A DNA stretch of 37,413 bases, from assembly GCA_030538155.1 (NCBI GenBank), contig JAUNUN010000030.1:1-37413 (forward strand), in the 5' to 3' direction. The position numbers and the translations under genes are program-made. Numbering within the stretch: the first letter of the stretch is position 1; each line of letters begins with the position of its first letter. The notes beneath the pieces are model-generated. The model searched no databases and had not been told where the DNA came from. It worked only from the letters and a program-made list of their open reading frames with translations. The DNA comes from a bacterium (lineage in GTDB: Bacteria > Desulfobacterota > Desulfobulbia > Desulfobulbales > Desulfobulbaceae). This document shows, in pieces, positions 1 through 8,189 of the stretch.

Positions 1-2490
1 TCCAACGGCACCGATTCCCGCTACTTTGCCAATACCACCAGGCGCGACAAGAACAGTTTTGACTTTACCATGAACTGGGCCAAGTCGGATAACGGCCTGA
101 TTAAAGACTTGAAAGACTTTGTCGCCACCTTCTTTCAGAAAAATACCCTGCTGGAAGTGCTGTTGAAATACTCGGTATTTGATGTAAGCGACACCTTGCT
201 GGTGATGCGCCCTTATCAGATTGCTGCCACCGAGCGCATCCTGTGGAAGATCAACAGCTCTTATACTGCAAAAGACTGGAGTAAACCGGAAGGCGGCGGC
301 TTTATCTGGCACACGACCGGCTCCGGCAAAACATTAACCAGCTTTAAGGCCGCTCGTTTGGCGACTGAGTTGGACTTTATCGATAAGGTGTTCTTTGTGG
401 TGGACAGGAAAGACCTGGACTACCAGACCATGAAGGAATACCAGCGTTTCTCACCCGACAGCGTGAATGGCTCAACCAGTACTGCCGGGCTGAAGCGTAA
501 TCTGGACAAAGAAGACAACAAGATCATTGTCACCACTATCCAGAAGCTGAACAATCTGATGCGCAGTGAAGGCGAGCTGCCCATCTATAATAAGCAGGTC
601 GTATTCATCTTTGATGAGTGCCACCGCAGCCAGTTTGGCGAGGCCCAGAAAAATCTGCAAAGGAAATTCAAAAGGTATTATCAGTTCGGGTTTACGGGTA
701 CGCCTATTTTTCCACAAAATGCGCTGGGTGCTGAAACAACGGTCGGTGTCTTTGGCAGCGAATTGCATTCCTACGTAATCACCGATGCCATCCGCGATGA
801 AAAAGTACTCAAGTTCAAGGTGGACTACAACGATGTCCGGCCGCAATTCAAGGCAAGTGAAACCGAACAGGATGAACAAAAACTGACCGCAGCGGAAAAC
901 AGGTCGGCCCTGCTGCACCCGGAGCGTATCCGCGAAATTTCCCAATACATTCTCAACCACTACCGGCAGAAAACTCACCGGCTGCAAGCAGATGCCAAAG
1001 GCTTTAATGCCCTGTTCGCGGTCAGCAATGTGGATGCGGCCAAACTCTACTATGAAACCCTGAACAGCTTGCAGGCGGCAAATGATAAACCGCTTAGAAT
1101 TGCCACCATTTTTTCCTTTGCCGCCAATGAAGAGCAGGATGCAGTGGGCGATATTCAGGATGAAAGCTTTGATGTATCGGCCATGGAGAGCAGCGCCAAG
1201 GAGTTTTTGAGCGCAGCTATTGCCGATTACAACGGCTTCTTCAAAACGAGCTTTGGTGTGGACAGTAGCGGCTTTCAAAACTACTACCGCGATCTTGCCA
1301 AGCGGGTACAATCCAGAGAAATTGATCTGCTGATTGTGGTGGGCATGTTTCTGACCGGCTTTGACGCTCCCAGGCTGAACACCCTGTTTGTAGACAAAAA
1401 TCTGCGCTATCACGGCCTGATACAGGCCTATTCGCGCACCAACCGGATCTATGACGCCACCAAGACCTTTGGTAATATCGTTACCTTTCGCGACCTGGAA
1501 AAGGCCACCATTGACGCCATTACCCTGTTTGGCGACAAAAACACCAAAAACGTAGTGCTGGAGAAAAGTTACAGGGAATACATGGAGGGCTTTACGGATA
1601 TTATTACCGGCGAAGCGCGGCGTGGTTTTATGGCTGTGGTCGCGGAGTTGGAGCGGCGCTTTCCTGATCCATCCGCCATTGAAAAAGAGTCTGATAAAAA
1701 GGCTTTCGTCAAACTGTTCGGCGAATACCTGCGCATTGAAAACATCCTGCAGAATTTCGATGAATTTGCCGGCCTGAAGGCCTTGCAGGAGCTTGATTTG
1801 AATGATGCGGCAGCGGTTGATGCCTTCAAGGCGAAATATTACCTGGATGACGATGATCTGGCCGCCATGCAGGCCACCAAATTGCCGGCTGATCGCAAGA
1901 TTCAGGATTACAAATCCACCTACAACGATATTCGCGACTGGTTGCGCAGGCAAAAGGCGGGCGCGGAACAGGGCGAATCCACCATCGATTGGGATGACGT
2001 GGTGTTTGAGGTGGATCTGCTCAAGTCTCAGGAAATCAATCTGGACTACATTCTGGAGTTGATCTTCGAGCACAACAAGAAACACGGAAACAAGGCGGCC
2101 TTGATCGAAGAGGTACGCCGCTTGATCCGTGCCGGCCTCGGCAATCGTGCCAAAGAAAGCCTGGTTGTACATTTTATTAACCAGGCTAACCTGGATGAGA
2201 TTCCCGACAAGGCCGGTATTATCGAGGCATTTTTCACTTACGCCCAGGCGGAGCAGCAGCGCGAGGCGCGGAAGCTTATTGTCGACGAAAATCTGAACGC
2301 AGAAGCAGCGAAGCGATATATCGCCACCTCGCTCAAGCGCGAGTTTGCCAGCGAAAACGGCACGGAATTGAATGCCGTTTTACCGAAAATGAGCCCATTG
2401 AACCCGCAATACCTGACAAAAAAGCAAAATGTTTTTCAGAAGATTGCCGCGTTTGTGGAGAAGTTTAAAGGTGTAGGCGGGCAGGTGTAG
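1..2490 (+). CDS. hsdR: Type I restriction enzyme R subunit (HsdR), 5' partial
   Basis: The frame is open from base 1, so the true start lies upstream; 829 codons remain. This is the motor and translocation part of HsdR, which together with HsdM and HsdS cuts unmodified foreign DNA after ATP-driven translocation. Visible motifs are a Walker A stretch HTTGSGKT (about 310-333), a DEAD-like [11 protein letters not shown] (about 610-642), GFTGTPIF (about 688-711) and a helicase C-terminal region with FLTGFDAP and a Q-Y-SRTNR-like motif VI (about 1350-1450). The N-terminal nuclease domain is outside the window. The C-terminal region, after about 1560, is helical and of the kind that contacts the methylase core. 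The gene ends in TAG. hsdM and hsdS are not visible and would lie upstream. Family assignment is firm; specificity cannot be read. Confidence 0.95.
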   Translation, partial: SNGTDSRYFANTTRRDKNSFDFTMNWAKSDNGLIKDLKDFVATFFQKNTLLEVLLKYSVFDVSDTLLVMRPYQIAATERILWKINSSYTAKDWSKPEGGGFIWHTTGSGKTLTSFKAARLATELDFIDKVFFVVDRKDLDYQTMKEYQRFSPDSVNGSTSTAGLKRNLDKEDNKIIVTTIQKLNNLMRSEGELPIYNKQVVFIFDECHRSQFGEAQKNLQRKFKRYYQFGFTGTPIFPQNALGAETTVGVFGSELHSYVITDAIRDEKVLKFKVDYNDVRPQFKASETEQDEQKLTAAENRSALLHPERIREISQYILNHYRQKTHRLQADAKGFNALFAVSNVDAAKLYYETLNSLQAANDKPLRIATIFSFAANEEQDAVGDIQDESFDVSAMESSAKEFLSAAIADYNGFFKTSFGVDSSGFQNYYRDLAKRVQSREIDLLIVVGMFLTGFDAPRLNTLFVDKNLRYHGLIQAYSRTNRIYDATKTFGNIVTFRDLEKATIDAITLFGDKNTKNVVLEKSYREYMEGFTDIITGEARRGFMAVVAELERRFPDPSAIEKESDKKAFVKLFGEYLRIENILQNFDEFAGLKALQELDLNDAAAVDAFKAKYYLDDDDLAAMQATKLPADRKIQDYKSTYNDIRDWLRRQKAGAEQGESTIDWDDVVFEVDLLKSQEINLDYILELIFEHNKKHGNKAALIEEVRRLIRAGLGNRAKESLVVHFINQANLDEIPDKAGIIEAFFTYAQAEQQREARKLIVDENLNAEAAKRYIATSLKREFASENGTELNAVLPKMSPLNPQYLTKKQNVFQKIAAFVEKFKGVGGQV

Positions 2491-2599
2491 TCAGCATGCT
2501 GATAACGAACTTGGAAGCAATGTTGATTGCCCTTTTCCAACTGAGGCAGGACAGGTATTCATCCTACCACCATATAAACAACAACCAAGAGGAGAGTAT

Positions 2600-3769
2600 A
2601 TGAAAGCACGGACAATACGTGAAGGCATTCAGTGGATGGGTTTTGTAGATTGGAATCGGAGGTTGTTCGATGCGCTGATTCCTTTGCCCGATGGCACCAG
2701 CTACAATGCCTACCTCATTCAGGGGTCAGATAAAACAGCCCTCATTGATGCGGTCGATCCGGCAATGGCAGACACCTTGCAGCAGCAACTCGATGGCGTT
2801 GCAAAAATTGACTATATTGTCGCACAGCATGCGGAGCAGGATCACTCGGGTACCATCCCGCTTATCCTTGAAATGTACAAAGAGGCAATTGTCCTTTGCA
2901 CGCCAAAGGCAAAGAATCTGCTGGTTGATCATCTTGAAATTGCGGCTGAACGCATTCAGACCGTCAGTGACGGCGAAACCATCTCCCTTGGCAACAAGAC
3001 TCTTCGCTTCATCTATACGCCCTGGGTTCATTGGCCGGAAACCATGGTCACCTACCTGGCAGAAGACCGCATTGTTTTTACCTGCGACTTTTTGGGCTCA
3101 CATCTTGCCATGTCCGGCCTGTATGCCGGAGACGATCCGTATGTCATGCTGGCGGCAAAGCGTTATTATGCTGAAATCATGATGCCGTTTCGCAAGGCGA
3201 TTCAGGGTAATCTGAAAAAATTGCGGGAAATCGATTTTGATCTGATCGCGCCCAGTCATGGCCCGATTTGGGATCATCCCGAAATGATTATGTCTGCCTA
3301 CGAGGACTGGGTTTCGGATCAGGTCAAGGATCTGGTTGTTCTCCCGTACATCTCCATGCACGGCAGTACAGAGATGATGGTAGACCACCTGGTTGCGGCC
3401 CTGGCGGAACGGGGTGTCACGGTGAAAAAATTCGAGCTGACGAGCACCGACATAGGTAAGCTGGCAATGGCCCTGGTTGACGCCGCCACCATCGTCATCG
3501 GCACCCCAACCGTTCATTTGGGGCCTCACCCAAGTGTGTACTCTGCCACTCATCTTGCCAATGCTTTGCGCCCCAAGGTCAGGCATGCGGCGATTATTGG
3601 TTCTTACGGCTGGGGCACCAAGGTTGTGGAACAACTTTCCGGCCTCACTCCCAACCTGAAGGCGGAAATTCTTGGCACAGTGCTGTGTAAAGGCCTGCCA
3701 CGTGAGGAAACCTTTGCTGAACTCGATGCCCTTGCCGATGCCATTCGGGATAAGCATTCAGCACTGTAA
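2600..3769 (+). CDS. fprA: FprA-type flavodiiron protein (O2/NO reductase)
   Basis: A 389-residue A-type flavoprotein. The N-terminal metallo-beta-lactamase-like domain carries the diiron ligands H77-x-E79-x-D81-H82 (in HAEQDHSG), H143 (in WVHWPE), D162 (in CDFLGSH) and H219 (in SHGPIWD). The flavodoxin-like FMN domain starts near residue 245 with YISMHGSTEMM and continues with GTPTVHLGPHPSV. Family members reduce O2 to water or NO to N2O in the cytoplasm, taking electrons from rubredoxin or F420H2; no rubredoxin is fused here, so a separate donor is needed. The ATG is preceded by AGAGGAGAG at good spacing. A hairpin follows the stop, so the gene is probably monocistronic. All metal ligands are present, so it should be active. 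In an anaerobe the likely job is oxygen or nitrosative defence; which gas it prefers cannot be told from sequence. Confidence 0.93.
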   Translation: MKARTIREGIQWMGFVDWNRRLFDALIPLPDGTSYNAYLIQGSDKTALIDAVDPAMADTLQQQLDGVAKIDYIVAQHAEQDHSGTIPLILEMYKEAIVLCTPKAKNLLVDHLEIAAERIQTVSDGETISLGNKTLRFIYTPWVHWPETMVTYLAEDRIVFTCDFLGSHLAMSGLYAGDDPYVMLAAKRYYAEIMMPFRKAIQGNLKKLREIDFDLIAPSHGPIWDHPEMIMSAYEDWVSDQVKDLVVLPYISMHGSTEMMVDHLVAALAERGVTVKKFELTSTDIGKLAMALVDAATIVIGTPTVHLGPHPSVYSATHLANALRPKVRHAAIIGSYGWGTKVVEQLSGLTPNLKAEILGTVLCKGLPREETFAELDALADAIRDKHSAL

Positions 3770-3788
3770 AATAGATACAACCGATTAT

Positions 3789-3820
3789 GGGCGGACGCTT
3801 GTTCCGCCCTCCCCTTTTCC
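3789..3820 (+). terminator. Hairpin terminator after fprA
   Basis: A 7-bp perfect stem GGGCGGA/TCCGCCC (3789-3795 with 3803-3809) has a 7-nt loop and is followed by the pyrimidine tract TCCCCTTTTCC. It lies 20 bases after the fprA stop, which suits a Rho-independent terminator, although the T run is interrupted by C. Confidence 0.6.
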
Positions 3821-3859
3821 GCGCCAACCGGCATAGCGGCCATACAAACAGCAGCAGAG

Positions 3860-4216
3860 ATGGAGTCGATTCTCGAAGAACTCACACAGTTGGAACCGCT
3901 GATCTATGCGGCCAATGACGGCAAAACTAGAGCGTACTTTGAAAACCTGCTGATTGCAGATTTTTGGGAGGTCGGCGCTTCAGGCAAGGTGTATGAGAGG
4001 GATTTTGTCCTTGCAACCCTTGCCCAAAGGCAGGAGCAGCCAAGGGAGGAATTGTGGCGAGTCTTTGATTGTGCAGTCCGACAAATTGAAGCGGAGCACT
4101 TTCTTTTTACCTATGCGCTTGAACAACCCACACGGATCTCACGTCGGGCCAGTTTGTGGAAGCGGACGCCGGAAGGCTGGCAACTGGTCTATCATCAGGG
4201 AACGCCTGTGCTGTGA
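3860..4216 (+). CDS. NTF2-like / DUF4440-type protein
   Basis: A 118-residue soluble protein. The pattern of an N-terminal helix (ESILEELTQLEPLIYAAND), a FWEVGASGKVYER stretch and a C-terminal SLWKRTPEGWQLVYHQGTPV strand pair is typical of the SnoaL/NTF2-like fold grouped as DUF4440. Members of this fold are small cone-shaped proteins with a pocket; functions vary widely and none can be assigned here. The start ATG at 3860 follows AGCAGAG, a weak ribosome binding site. It lies 90 bases after fprA with a hairpin between, and about 100 bases before the DUF1232 gene. No catalytic residues are recognisable. Confidence 0.75.
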   Translation: MESILEELTQLEPLIYAANDGKTRAYFENLLIADFWEVGASGKVYERDFVLATLAQRQEQPREELWRVFDCAVRQIEAEHFLFTYALEQPTRISRRASLWKRTPEGWQLVYHQGTPVL

Positions 4217-4322
4217 TCCTTTCTCGCCTGAACAATGCAGGCTGAAGCCGGGTAGTAGGCCTTGCCTGGTTACTCTCACCTATTGCAGCAAACTCACATC
4301 ATGCCATGCTACGGGGGTTCTC

Positions 4323-4703
4323 TTGATAGCAACTATTCGTGCTTGGGCCAGGAAGCTGAAACAAGAGACGCTTGTCATCTATTTTGCCGGTCGCGATCCG
4401 CGCACACCCTGGTTCGTGCGCCTGCTGGCGCTCGCGGTTGCCGCCTATGCCCTGAGCCCAATTGATCTTATTCCGGATTTTATTCCGATATTGGGATATT
4501 TGGACGATCTTGTCATTGTTCCTCTGGGCCTGGTCTTGGTGCTGCGCCTGCTGCCGGAAGAGGTGAAGCAGGCAGCACGGGAACAGGCGGCCGTAGCTGC
4601 AGAACGACCGGTCAACCGGGCCATGGTACCGATCATTGTTGCAATCTGGCTGGTGCTGTTGGGGTTCCTTGGTCTGTGGTTGTGGCGGTTTTTTCGCTCC
4701 TGA
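4323..4703 (+). CDS. DUF1232 (YkvA-type) small membrane protein
   Basis: About 126 residues. The core YALSPIDLIPDFIPILGYLDD is the DUF1232/YkvA signature, set in a hydrophobic segment, and a second transmembrane helix closes the C-terminus (PIIVAIWLVLLGFLGLWLW followed by a basic end). There is no in-frame ATG just before the conserved region. I chose TTG at 4323 because GGGGG lies 5 bases upstream and the protein then begins MIATIRAWARKLKQE, an amphipathic start usual for the family. The reading frame stays open further upstream, back to 3954, but that part overlaps the previous gene and looks non-coding. The family has no settled biochemical function; stress-related roles have been suggested. 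Confidence 0.8.
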   Translation: MIATIRAWARKLKQETLVIYFAGRDPRTPWFVRLLALAVAAYALSPIDLIPDFIPILGYLDDLVIVPLGLVLVLRLLPEEVKQAAREQAAVAAERPVNRAMVPIIVAIWLVLLGFLGLWLWRFFRS

Positions 4704-4753
4704 TAAATCAAAACATAGAATAATCACCTGGAAAAGAGGCAGCCCGTATCAAA

Positions 4754-5029
4754 ATGATCAATCTCGAACTGTTCAAACAGGAGAAAGAGCAATTTGAAGC
4801 CCATGATCTGGTCTGCTTTTGCTTCCAATACAGCAGAAAACAGATAGAAGAGGACTGTATTGCCAACGGCGGATCGACAATCCTTGCACGTATCGCAGCA
4901 GAGAAGCAAAAAGGAGCATGCGATTGCGGCCATACAAACCCCAAAGGCCGCTGATGTTTAGCCGATGTCAACCAGGTGGTTGACGAGATGAGAAAAGCGC
5001 AGACGGATAAGAACACAAGAGCAAAATGA
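4754..5029 (+). CDS. Small [2Fe-2S] BFD/CopZ-N-like selenoprotein (UGA = Sec67)
   Basis: Read conventionally this ORF stops at TGA 4952-4954 after 66 residues, in the middle of the motif NPKGR-(stop)-CLADV. Reading the TGA as selenocysteine gives a 91-residue protein ending at TGA 5027-5029. Cys21-x-Cys23 and Cys56-x-Cys58 match the four-cysteine [2Fe-2S] pattern of BFD-like and CopZ N-terminal domains, and relatives have NPxGxCCLxDV where this protein has Sec67-Cys68. From memory, NCBI names such a family 'Csac_0668 family 2Fe-2S cluster-binding (seleno)protein'. A 7-bp perfect hairpin with an AGGU loop begins 12 bases after the UGA. The real stop overlaps the next gene's ATG as ATGA, which is expected only if translation passes the first UGA. 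The ribosome binding site is weak (AGAGG, about 18 bases upstream). Role unknown; an electron carrier or Fe-S redox switch is likely. Confidence 0.85.
4952..4984 (+). promoter_or_regulatory. Bacterial SECIS element of the Fe-S selenoprotein
   Basis: It contains the UGA (4952-4954), 12 spacer bases, then the perfect 7-bp stem GTCAACC/GGTTGAC (4967-4973 with 4978-4984) closing the loop AGGT. The loop begins 19 bases after the UGA, and its GG/U character and distance match the SelB-binding hairpin of E. coli fdhF. The hairpin lies inside the coding sequence, as bacterial SECIS elements do. Confidence 0.82.
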
Positions 5030-5901
5030 TCCCCTCAATGTACCCTTCTGCACAACCGGCTTTACACATGAATTGTTTCATGAAATCTTTCATACTGAAA
5101 TTACAGCTCGTGCCGTGCATGCTTGTTCTCTTGCCGGCAACAGGTTTTGAGAATATTGACTGGTTGATGGCCACCAGTGCCGGCATTGATGCAGCCAAGG
5201 TCATGACCCTGAGCGAGAAGGATGTGCAGAAAATTTCTGTTGCTGCCTCAAAACAGCTTGATGCACAATTTCAGCTTGCCCCGTCGGCGCATCCCTACGC
5301 CCAAAGATTAACAGCAGTACTAGCCCGTTATTCCACTGCGAGCGATATTCCCTTCAACTACAAGGTGTATCTCACCCGAGAAGTCAATGCCTTTGCCATG
5401 GCTGACGGCAGCATCAGGATATTCAGCGGTCTTATGGATATGCTCGATGATGATGAACTCTTGTTTGTCATCGGCCATGAAATGGGTCATGTGTCCCTAA
5501 AACATATTCATGACAAATTACGCATTGCCTATGCGGCCAATGCCACGCGGAAAGCTGCGGCATCCATTGAGGGCGCCATTAGTGATATTGCCAGGTCTGA
5601 AATCGGCTCCTTCATGCAGCAGGTTACAGCCGCGCAATTTTCCCAGCATGAGGAACGGGAAGCAGACGACTATGGATTGGCCTTCATGCAAGAAAACAGC
5701 GTCAATCCGCAGGCGGCTGTGACATCACTTCATAAACTGGCTGGCCTGGGCAGCAAGCACAGCTTTCTCTCCAGCCCCATCCGGCACCGGAAGCACGCGC
5801 GAAAAGGATTACAGCTTAACTTGCCGGAAAGCCTGCAGACAAAATGCCCCAAGATCAGGGCTGAGGAGCCGCGATACAACAACTTATTGCAGGCCTTATA
5901 G
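5026..5901 (+). CDS. M48 family zinc metallopeptidase, probably exported
   Basis: A 291-residue protein if started at the ATGA overlap with the preceding selenoprotein gene. The zinc site is H151-E-M-G-H155 with the downstream ligand E212 in EEREADDYG, the M48 arrangement shared with Oma1, YcaL and BepA. A hydrophobic segment after MKSFILKLQLVPCMLVLLPATG suggests a signal peptide or a signal anchor; the real start may therefore be ATG 5068 or 5080, but no start has a good ribosome binding site of its own. Upstream of the zinc site is the usual family region DIPFNYKVYLTREVNAFAMADGSIRIFSG. No TPR repeats follow, so it is a short M48 form. Probable role: periplasmic or membrane-associated protein quality control. 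Its coupling to an Fe-S selenoprotein is unusual. Confidence 0.88.
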   Translation: MIPSMYPSAQPALHMNCFMKSFILKLQLVPCMLVLLPATGFENIDWLMATSAGIDAAKVMTLSEKDVQKISVAASKQLDAQFQLAPSAHPYAQRLTAVLARYSTASDIPFNYKVYLTREVNAFAMADGSIRIFSGLMDMLDDDELLFVIGHEMGHVSLKHIHDKLRIAYAANATRKAAASIEGAISDIARSEIGSFMQQVTAAQFSQHEEREADDYGLAFMQENSVNPQAAVTSLHKLAGLGSKHSFLSSPIRHRKHARKGLQLNLPESLQTKCPKIRAEEPRYNNLLQAL

Positions 5902-6014
5902 CCATATTGAAAAAGATACTGAGCTTTTTCATGAGCCTGTTCTGAGCTGCAGCAAAAGGTTTCCGATCAACAAGTATTGCTGTTCCTGGTGCAGCAGCAA
6001 ATCGAAACGAGTGT

Positions 6015-6251
6015 TCAGCCTGCATCAATCCAGCCGACGACCTCCTCCTTGCTGGGGATGCGGCCGCTGCATTTCACCACTCTGTCAATCACCACTGCCG
6101 GGGTGGCCATCACGCCCAGAATCATCATCTCTTTCAAATCACTGACCTTTTCCACCGTGATGTTGCTGCCCCTGGTCTGGACCACATCACGCACCAGTTC
6201 TTCTGTCTGATTGCAACGGGCGCATCCGGGTCCCAGGATTTTGATGTGCAT
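6015..6251 (-). CDS. Thioredoxin-like mini redox protein (CxxC)
   Basis: A 78-residue protein with C10-A-R-C13 near the N-terminus in GPGCARCNQTEELV and the cis-Pro motif MATPAVVIDR, matching the 'small redox-active disulfide protein 2' family (thioredoxin fold, archaeal Mtr-like). It begins at an ATG with a strong AAGGAGATCGTC ribosome binding site, 32 bases after the permease stop on the same strand. Such genes are often found beside ArsP/DUF318-type permeases, where they may pass reducing power or a metal or metalloid to the transporter. The partner is inferred from context only. Confidence 0.88.
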   Translation of the reverse strand: MHIKILGPGCARCNQTEELVRDVVQTRGSNITVEKVSDLKEMMILGVMATPAVVIDRVVKCSGRIPSKEEVVGWIDAG

Positions 6252-6283
6252 GACGATCTCCTTGTGAAAACGAGTAACGAAAA

Positions 6284-7438
6284 TTAGCGGATATACGGGC
6301 CGACTGCATTAAGGAGCCAACCCACCAAGGTAAAGATTACCCAAAGATAGGCAATGAATGCGGCCTGCAAGCGAATGGTCATGATCTGCCGCAGCAGCAG
6401 AAATTCCGGAATACTGGCAGCCACACTGCTCATACAAAAGGCCATGGTGGTGCCGATGGGCATTCCCTTGACAAGCAGGCTCTGCATGACCGGGACGATA
6501 CCCGTAACATTGGAATAGAGCGGGATGCCGATGATCACCGCCACCGGCACTGTCCACCATTGCCCAGCGCCCAGGTTTTCGGCAAACCAGTTTTCCGGCA
6601 CAAAACCGTGTAGAGCTGCGCCCACCCCCACACCGATAAACACCCACTTCCATACCCGTTTGAAAATCATCACGGTTTCGCTGTAGGCAAACTCATGGCG
6701 CCGGCGCACACTCAGCCTGGTACCTGTGGTCTCTGCGCCGGCCTGCTCCATAACCGGCGTTCTCGCAAGTGTCTCCAGAATAAACGGCTGCAGCCAGCGT
6801 TCAGCACGGATGCCGTCCATGAACCAGCCGCCAAGAATGCCGGCCAGCAAGCCCACGACAACGTAGATTATGGTGAACTTCCAGCCTAGCAGACCCCACA
6901 GCAGCACGACCGCTATCTCATTGATCAATGGCGAGGTAATGAGAAAAGCCATGGTGATGCCGATGGGGATGCGGGCGCTGGTAAAACCGAGAAAGAGTGG
7001 AATGCTGGAACAGGAGCAAAACGGGGTGATAGCCCCGAAACCGGAGCCAAGAAAATAGCCGATGCCACGGTGCTTACCGAGCAAGTAAGCCCTGACCTGC
7101 TCCACATTCATAGACGCCCGGATCCAGCCGATGGCATAGATCATGGCAACGAGCAACAGCAGAATCTTGGCGCTGTCGTAGAAGAAAAACTCGACCGAGG
7201 CCCCAAGATGCGAGTTGGAACCGAGATCCAACACTCTGTAACTCAGCCATGTTGCAGCCGGCAAGGTGGAGGAGTAAAGCGCCCACCACAAGGCGGCAAG
7301 CAAGGTGATGACCAGGAAATAGCGCCTATTCCACCCACGTGTAGCAGCAGTTTGGCGCGAATCCGGTGCTGGTGAAGGCGAGTTGCAAACGCATTCTTGC
7401 GCCAAAGGGAGGGGCGACAATTCTTTACCGGTATCCAT
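6284..7438 (-). CDS. ArsP/YraQ (DUF318)-type permease, metal or metalloid efflux
   Basis: A 384-residue polytopic membrane protein with about eight hydrophobic segments. The signature GSGFGAITPFCSCSSIPLF places C141 and C143 in a membrane re-entrant region, as in the ArsP/YraQ permease family. A second, partly symmetrical copy of the fold contains IPLYSNVTGIVPVMQSLL. The N-terminal 35 residues are polar and carry C16-x-C18, a possible metal-binding tail. Related permeases export trivalent organoarsenicals or copper/zinc, so the substrate is uncertain. It lies between an ArsR-type repressor and a CxxC mini-thioredoxin. The ATG at 7438 has no clear ribosome binding site, but there is no better start before the first membrane segment. 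Confidence 0.88.
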   Translation of the reverse strand: MDTGKELSPLPLAQECVCNSPSPAPDSRQTAATRGWNRRYFLVITLLAALWWALYSSTLPAATWLSYRVLDLGSNSHLGASVEFFFYDSAKILLLLVAMIYAIGWIRASMNVEQVRAYLLGKHRGIGYFLGSGFGAITPFCSCSSIPLFLGFTSARIPIGITMAFLITSPLINEIAVVLLWGLLGWKFTIIYVVVGLLAGILGGWFMDGIRAERWLQPFILETLARTPVMEQAGAETTGTRLSVRRRHEFAYSETVMIFKRVWKWVFIGVGVGAALHGFVPENWFAENLGAGQWWTVPVAVIIGIPLYSNVTGIVPVMQSLLVKGMPIGTTMAFCMSSVAASIPEFLLLRQIMTIRLQAAFIAYLWVIFTLVGWLLNAVGPYIR

Positions 7439-7585
7439 GCTGCTGTGGTTGTTGATTGAGATTTGGATTTGGTAGGTTGCGACTCAATTTGGGGTCCATA
7501 AGAACCGCTTGCAAGAGCCGCCGCTTGCCTATGCAGGGATTGATTCAGCGCAAGTCTTCACACGATCATTCCCACTATCGTATAA

Positions 7586-7601
7586 TTCAAGAACTATTGA
7601 C
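7586..7601 (-). promoter_or_regulatory. ArsR-like operator before the permease
   Basis: The inverted repeat TTCAA-N6-TTGA (7586-7600) lies in the 195-base gap between arsR and the permease. It has the same half-sites and spacing as the site before arsR, so the permease may have its own repressed promoter. AT-rich -10-like sequence (TATAAT/ATTATA, about 7580-7586) adjoins it. Confidence 0.5.
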
Positions 7602-7633
7602 ATGTTGTTGCAAAAAAAATGTCCGTACATCTC

Positions 7634-8002
7634 TCATTCTTTTGGCCCACAGGCGCATGACGGCAAAACGGCAGGCGAGACCGAGCTTTCCAGTCGGTAC
7701 TGCCGGCATAGTTCCGGTTGTCCGGAACAGCATTCCTCGGTGAGAAAGGCGATAGTCTCCAGCATCAGGGGGATATTGGCACGGTAGCGTAAAAAACGAC
7801 CCTCTTTCTCCACTGAGATCAGCCCGGTATAGAGCAGTTCCTTGAGATGAAAGGACAAATTGGTATTGCTCACCTGGAGCGCCTTGGCAATCTCTCCAGC
7901 TACGAGCCCCTCCGGTTCATGCCTGACCAGGAGCCTGAAGAGACTCAGCCGCACCTCAGAGGCAAGCACCTGAAAAACACCTGAAGCTTGTTTCGTTTCC
8001 AT
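7634..8002 (-). CDS. arsR: ArsR/SmtB-family metal(loid)-responsive repressor
   Basis: About 122 residues from ATG 8002; a GTG at 8020 would add six. The winged helix includes GEIAKALQVSNTNLSFHLKELLYTGLISVEKEGRFLRY, with recognition helix SNTNLSFHLKEL. The canonical alpha3 motif CVCxLC is absent. Instead there are vicinal cysteines C91-C92 and C99 just after the dimer helix (TEECCSGQPELC) and C116/C118 in the tail, resembling the C-terminal As(III) site of Acidithiobacillus ArsR. In this family ligand binding releases the operator. It is the first gene of the arsR-permease-thioredoxin group, and operator-like inverted repeats lie directly upstream. Arsenite or another soft metal is the probable inducer, which is an inference from the cysteine spacing. 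Confidence 0.9.
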   Translation of the reverse strand: METKQASGVFQVLASEVRLSLFRLLVRHEPEGLVAGEIAKALQVSNTNLSFHLKELLYTGLISVEKEGRFLRYRANIPLMLETIAFLTEECCSGQPELCRQYRLESSVSPAVLPSCACGPKE

Positions 8003-8012
8003 GACGACACAC

Positions 8013-8037
8013 TTCAACACTCATTGAAATATGTCAA
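8013..8037 (-). promoter_or_regulatory. Overlapping ArsR operators at the arsR promoter
   Basis: Two overlapping inverted repeats share a TTGA half-site: TTCAA-N6-TTGAA (8013-8028) and TTGA-N6-TCAA (8024-8037). On the minus strand the outer half reads TTGACA, a perfect -35 box, so repressor binding would block RNA polymerase. The site is 11-35 bases upstream of the ATG at 8002, which fits autoregulation. Confidence 0.65.
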
Positions 8038-8189
8038 GAGATGAGTTGGAAAAAAGGCTGGTGAAAACGCGAGCTTTGACCGCTCCCCTGTGGTCTCGGG
8101 AGGAGACCGGAAAAGGCCCTTACGCGACTTGAGTAACGGCAAAAGCCGGCTTCAGAGGAAACTTCACTGCCTGTAAAAATTGACGAGCT

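Noticed and set aside
472..2172. 566-codon open frame antisense to hsdR
   Set aside because: It is a shadow of hsdR codon bias; the protein is low in charge patterning, has no family motif and no ribosome binding site.
2491..2502. Perfect 12-base palindrome TCAGCATGCTGA directly after the hsdR stop
   Set aside because: Too short and without a T run or known operator match; could be chance.
4214..4703. Other UGA stops (NTF2-like, DUF1232 and purM genes) as further Sec codons
   Set aside because: No conserved sequence or SECIS-like hairpin continues after these stops.
5909..5930. GAAAAAG/CTTTTTC hairpin between the M48 and mini-thioredoxin genes
   Set aside because: All-AT stem of 7 bp, too weak to call; it might still help end the convergent transcripts.
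8092..8108. GGTCTC-GGGAG-GAGACC hairpin between arsR and the SEC-C gene
   Set aside because: No T tract on either strand and no known motif; not enough for a terminator call.
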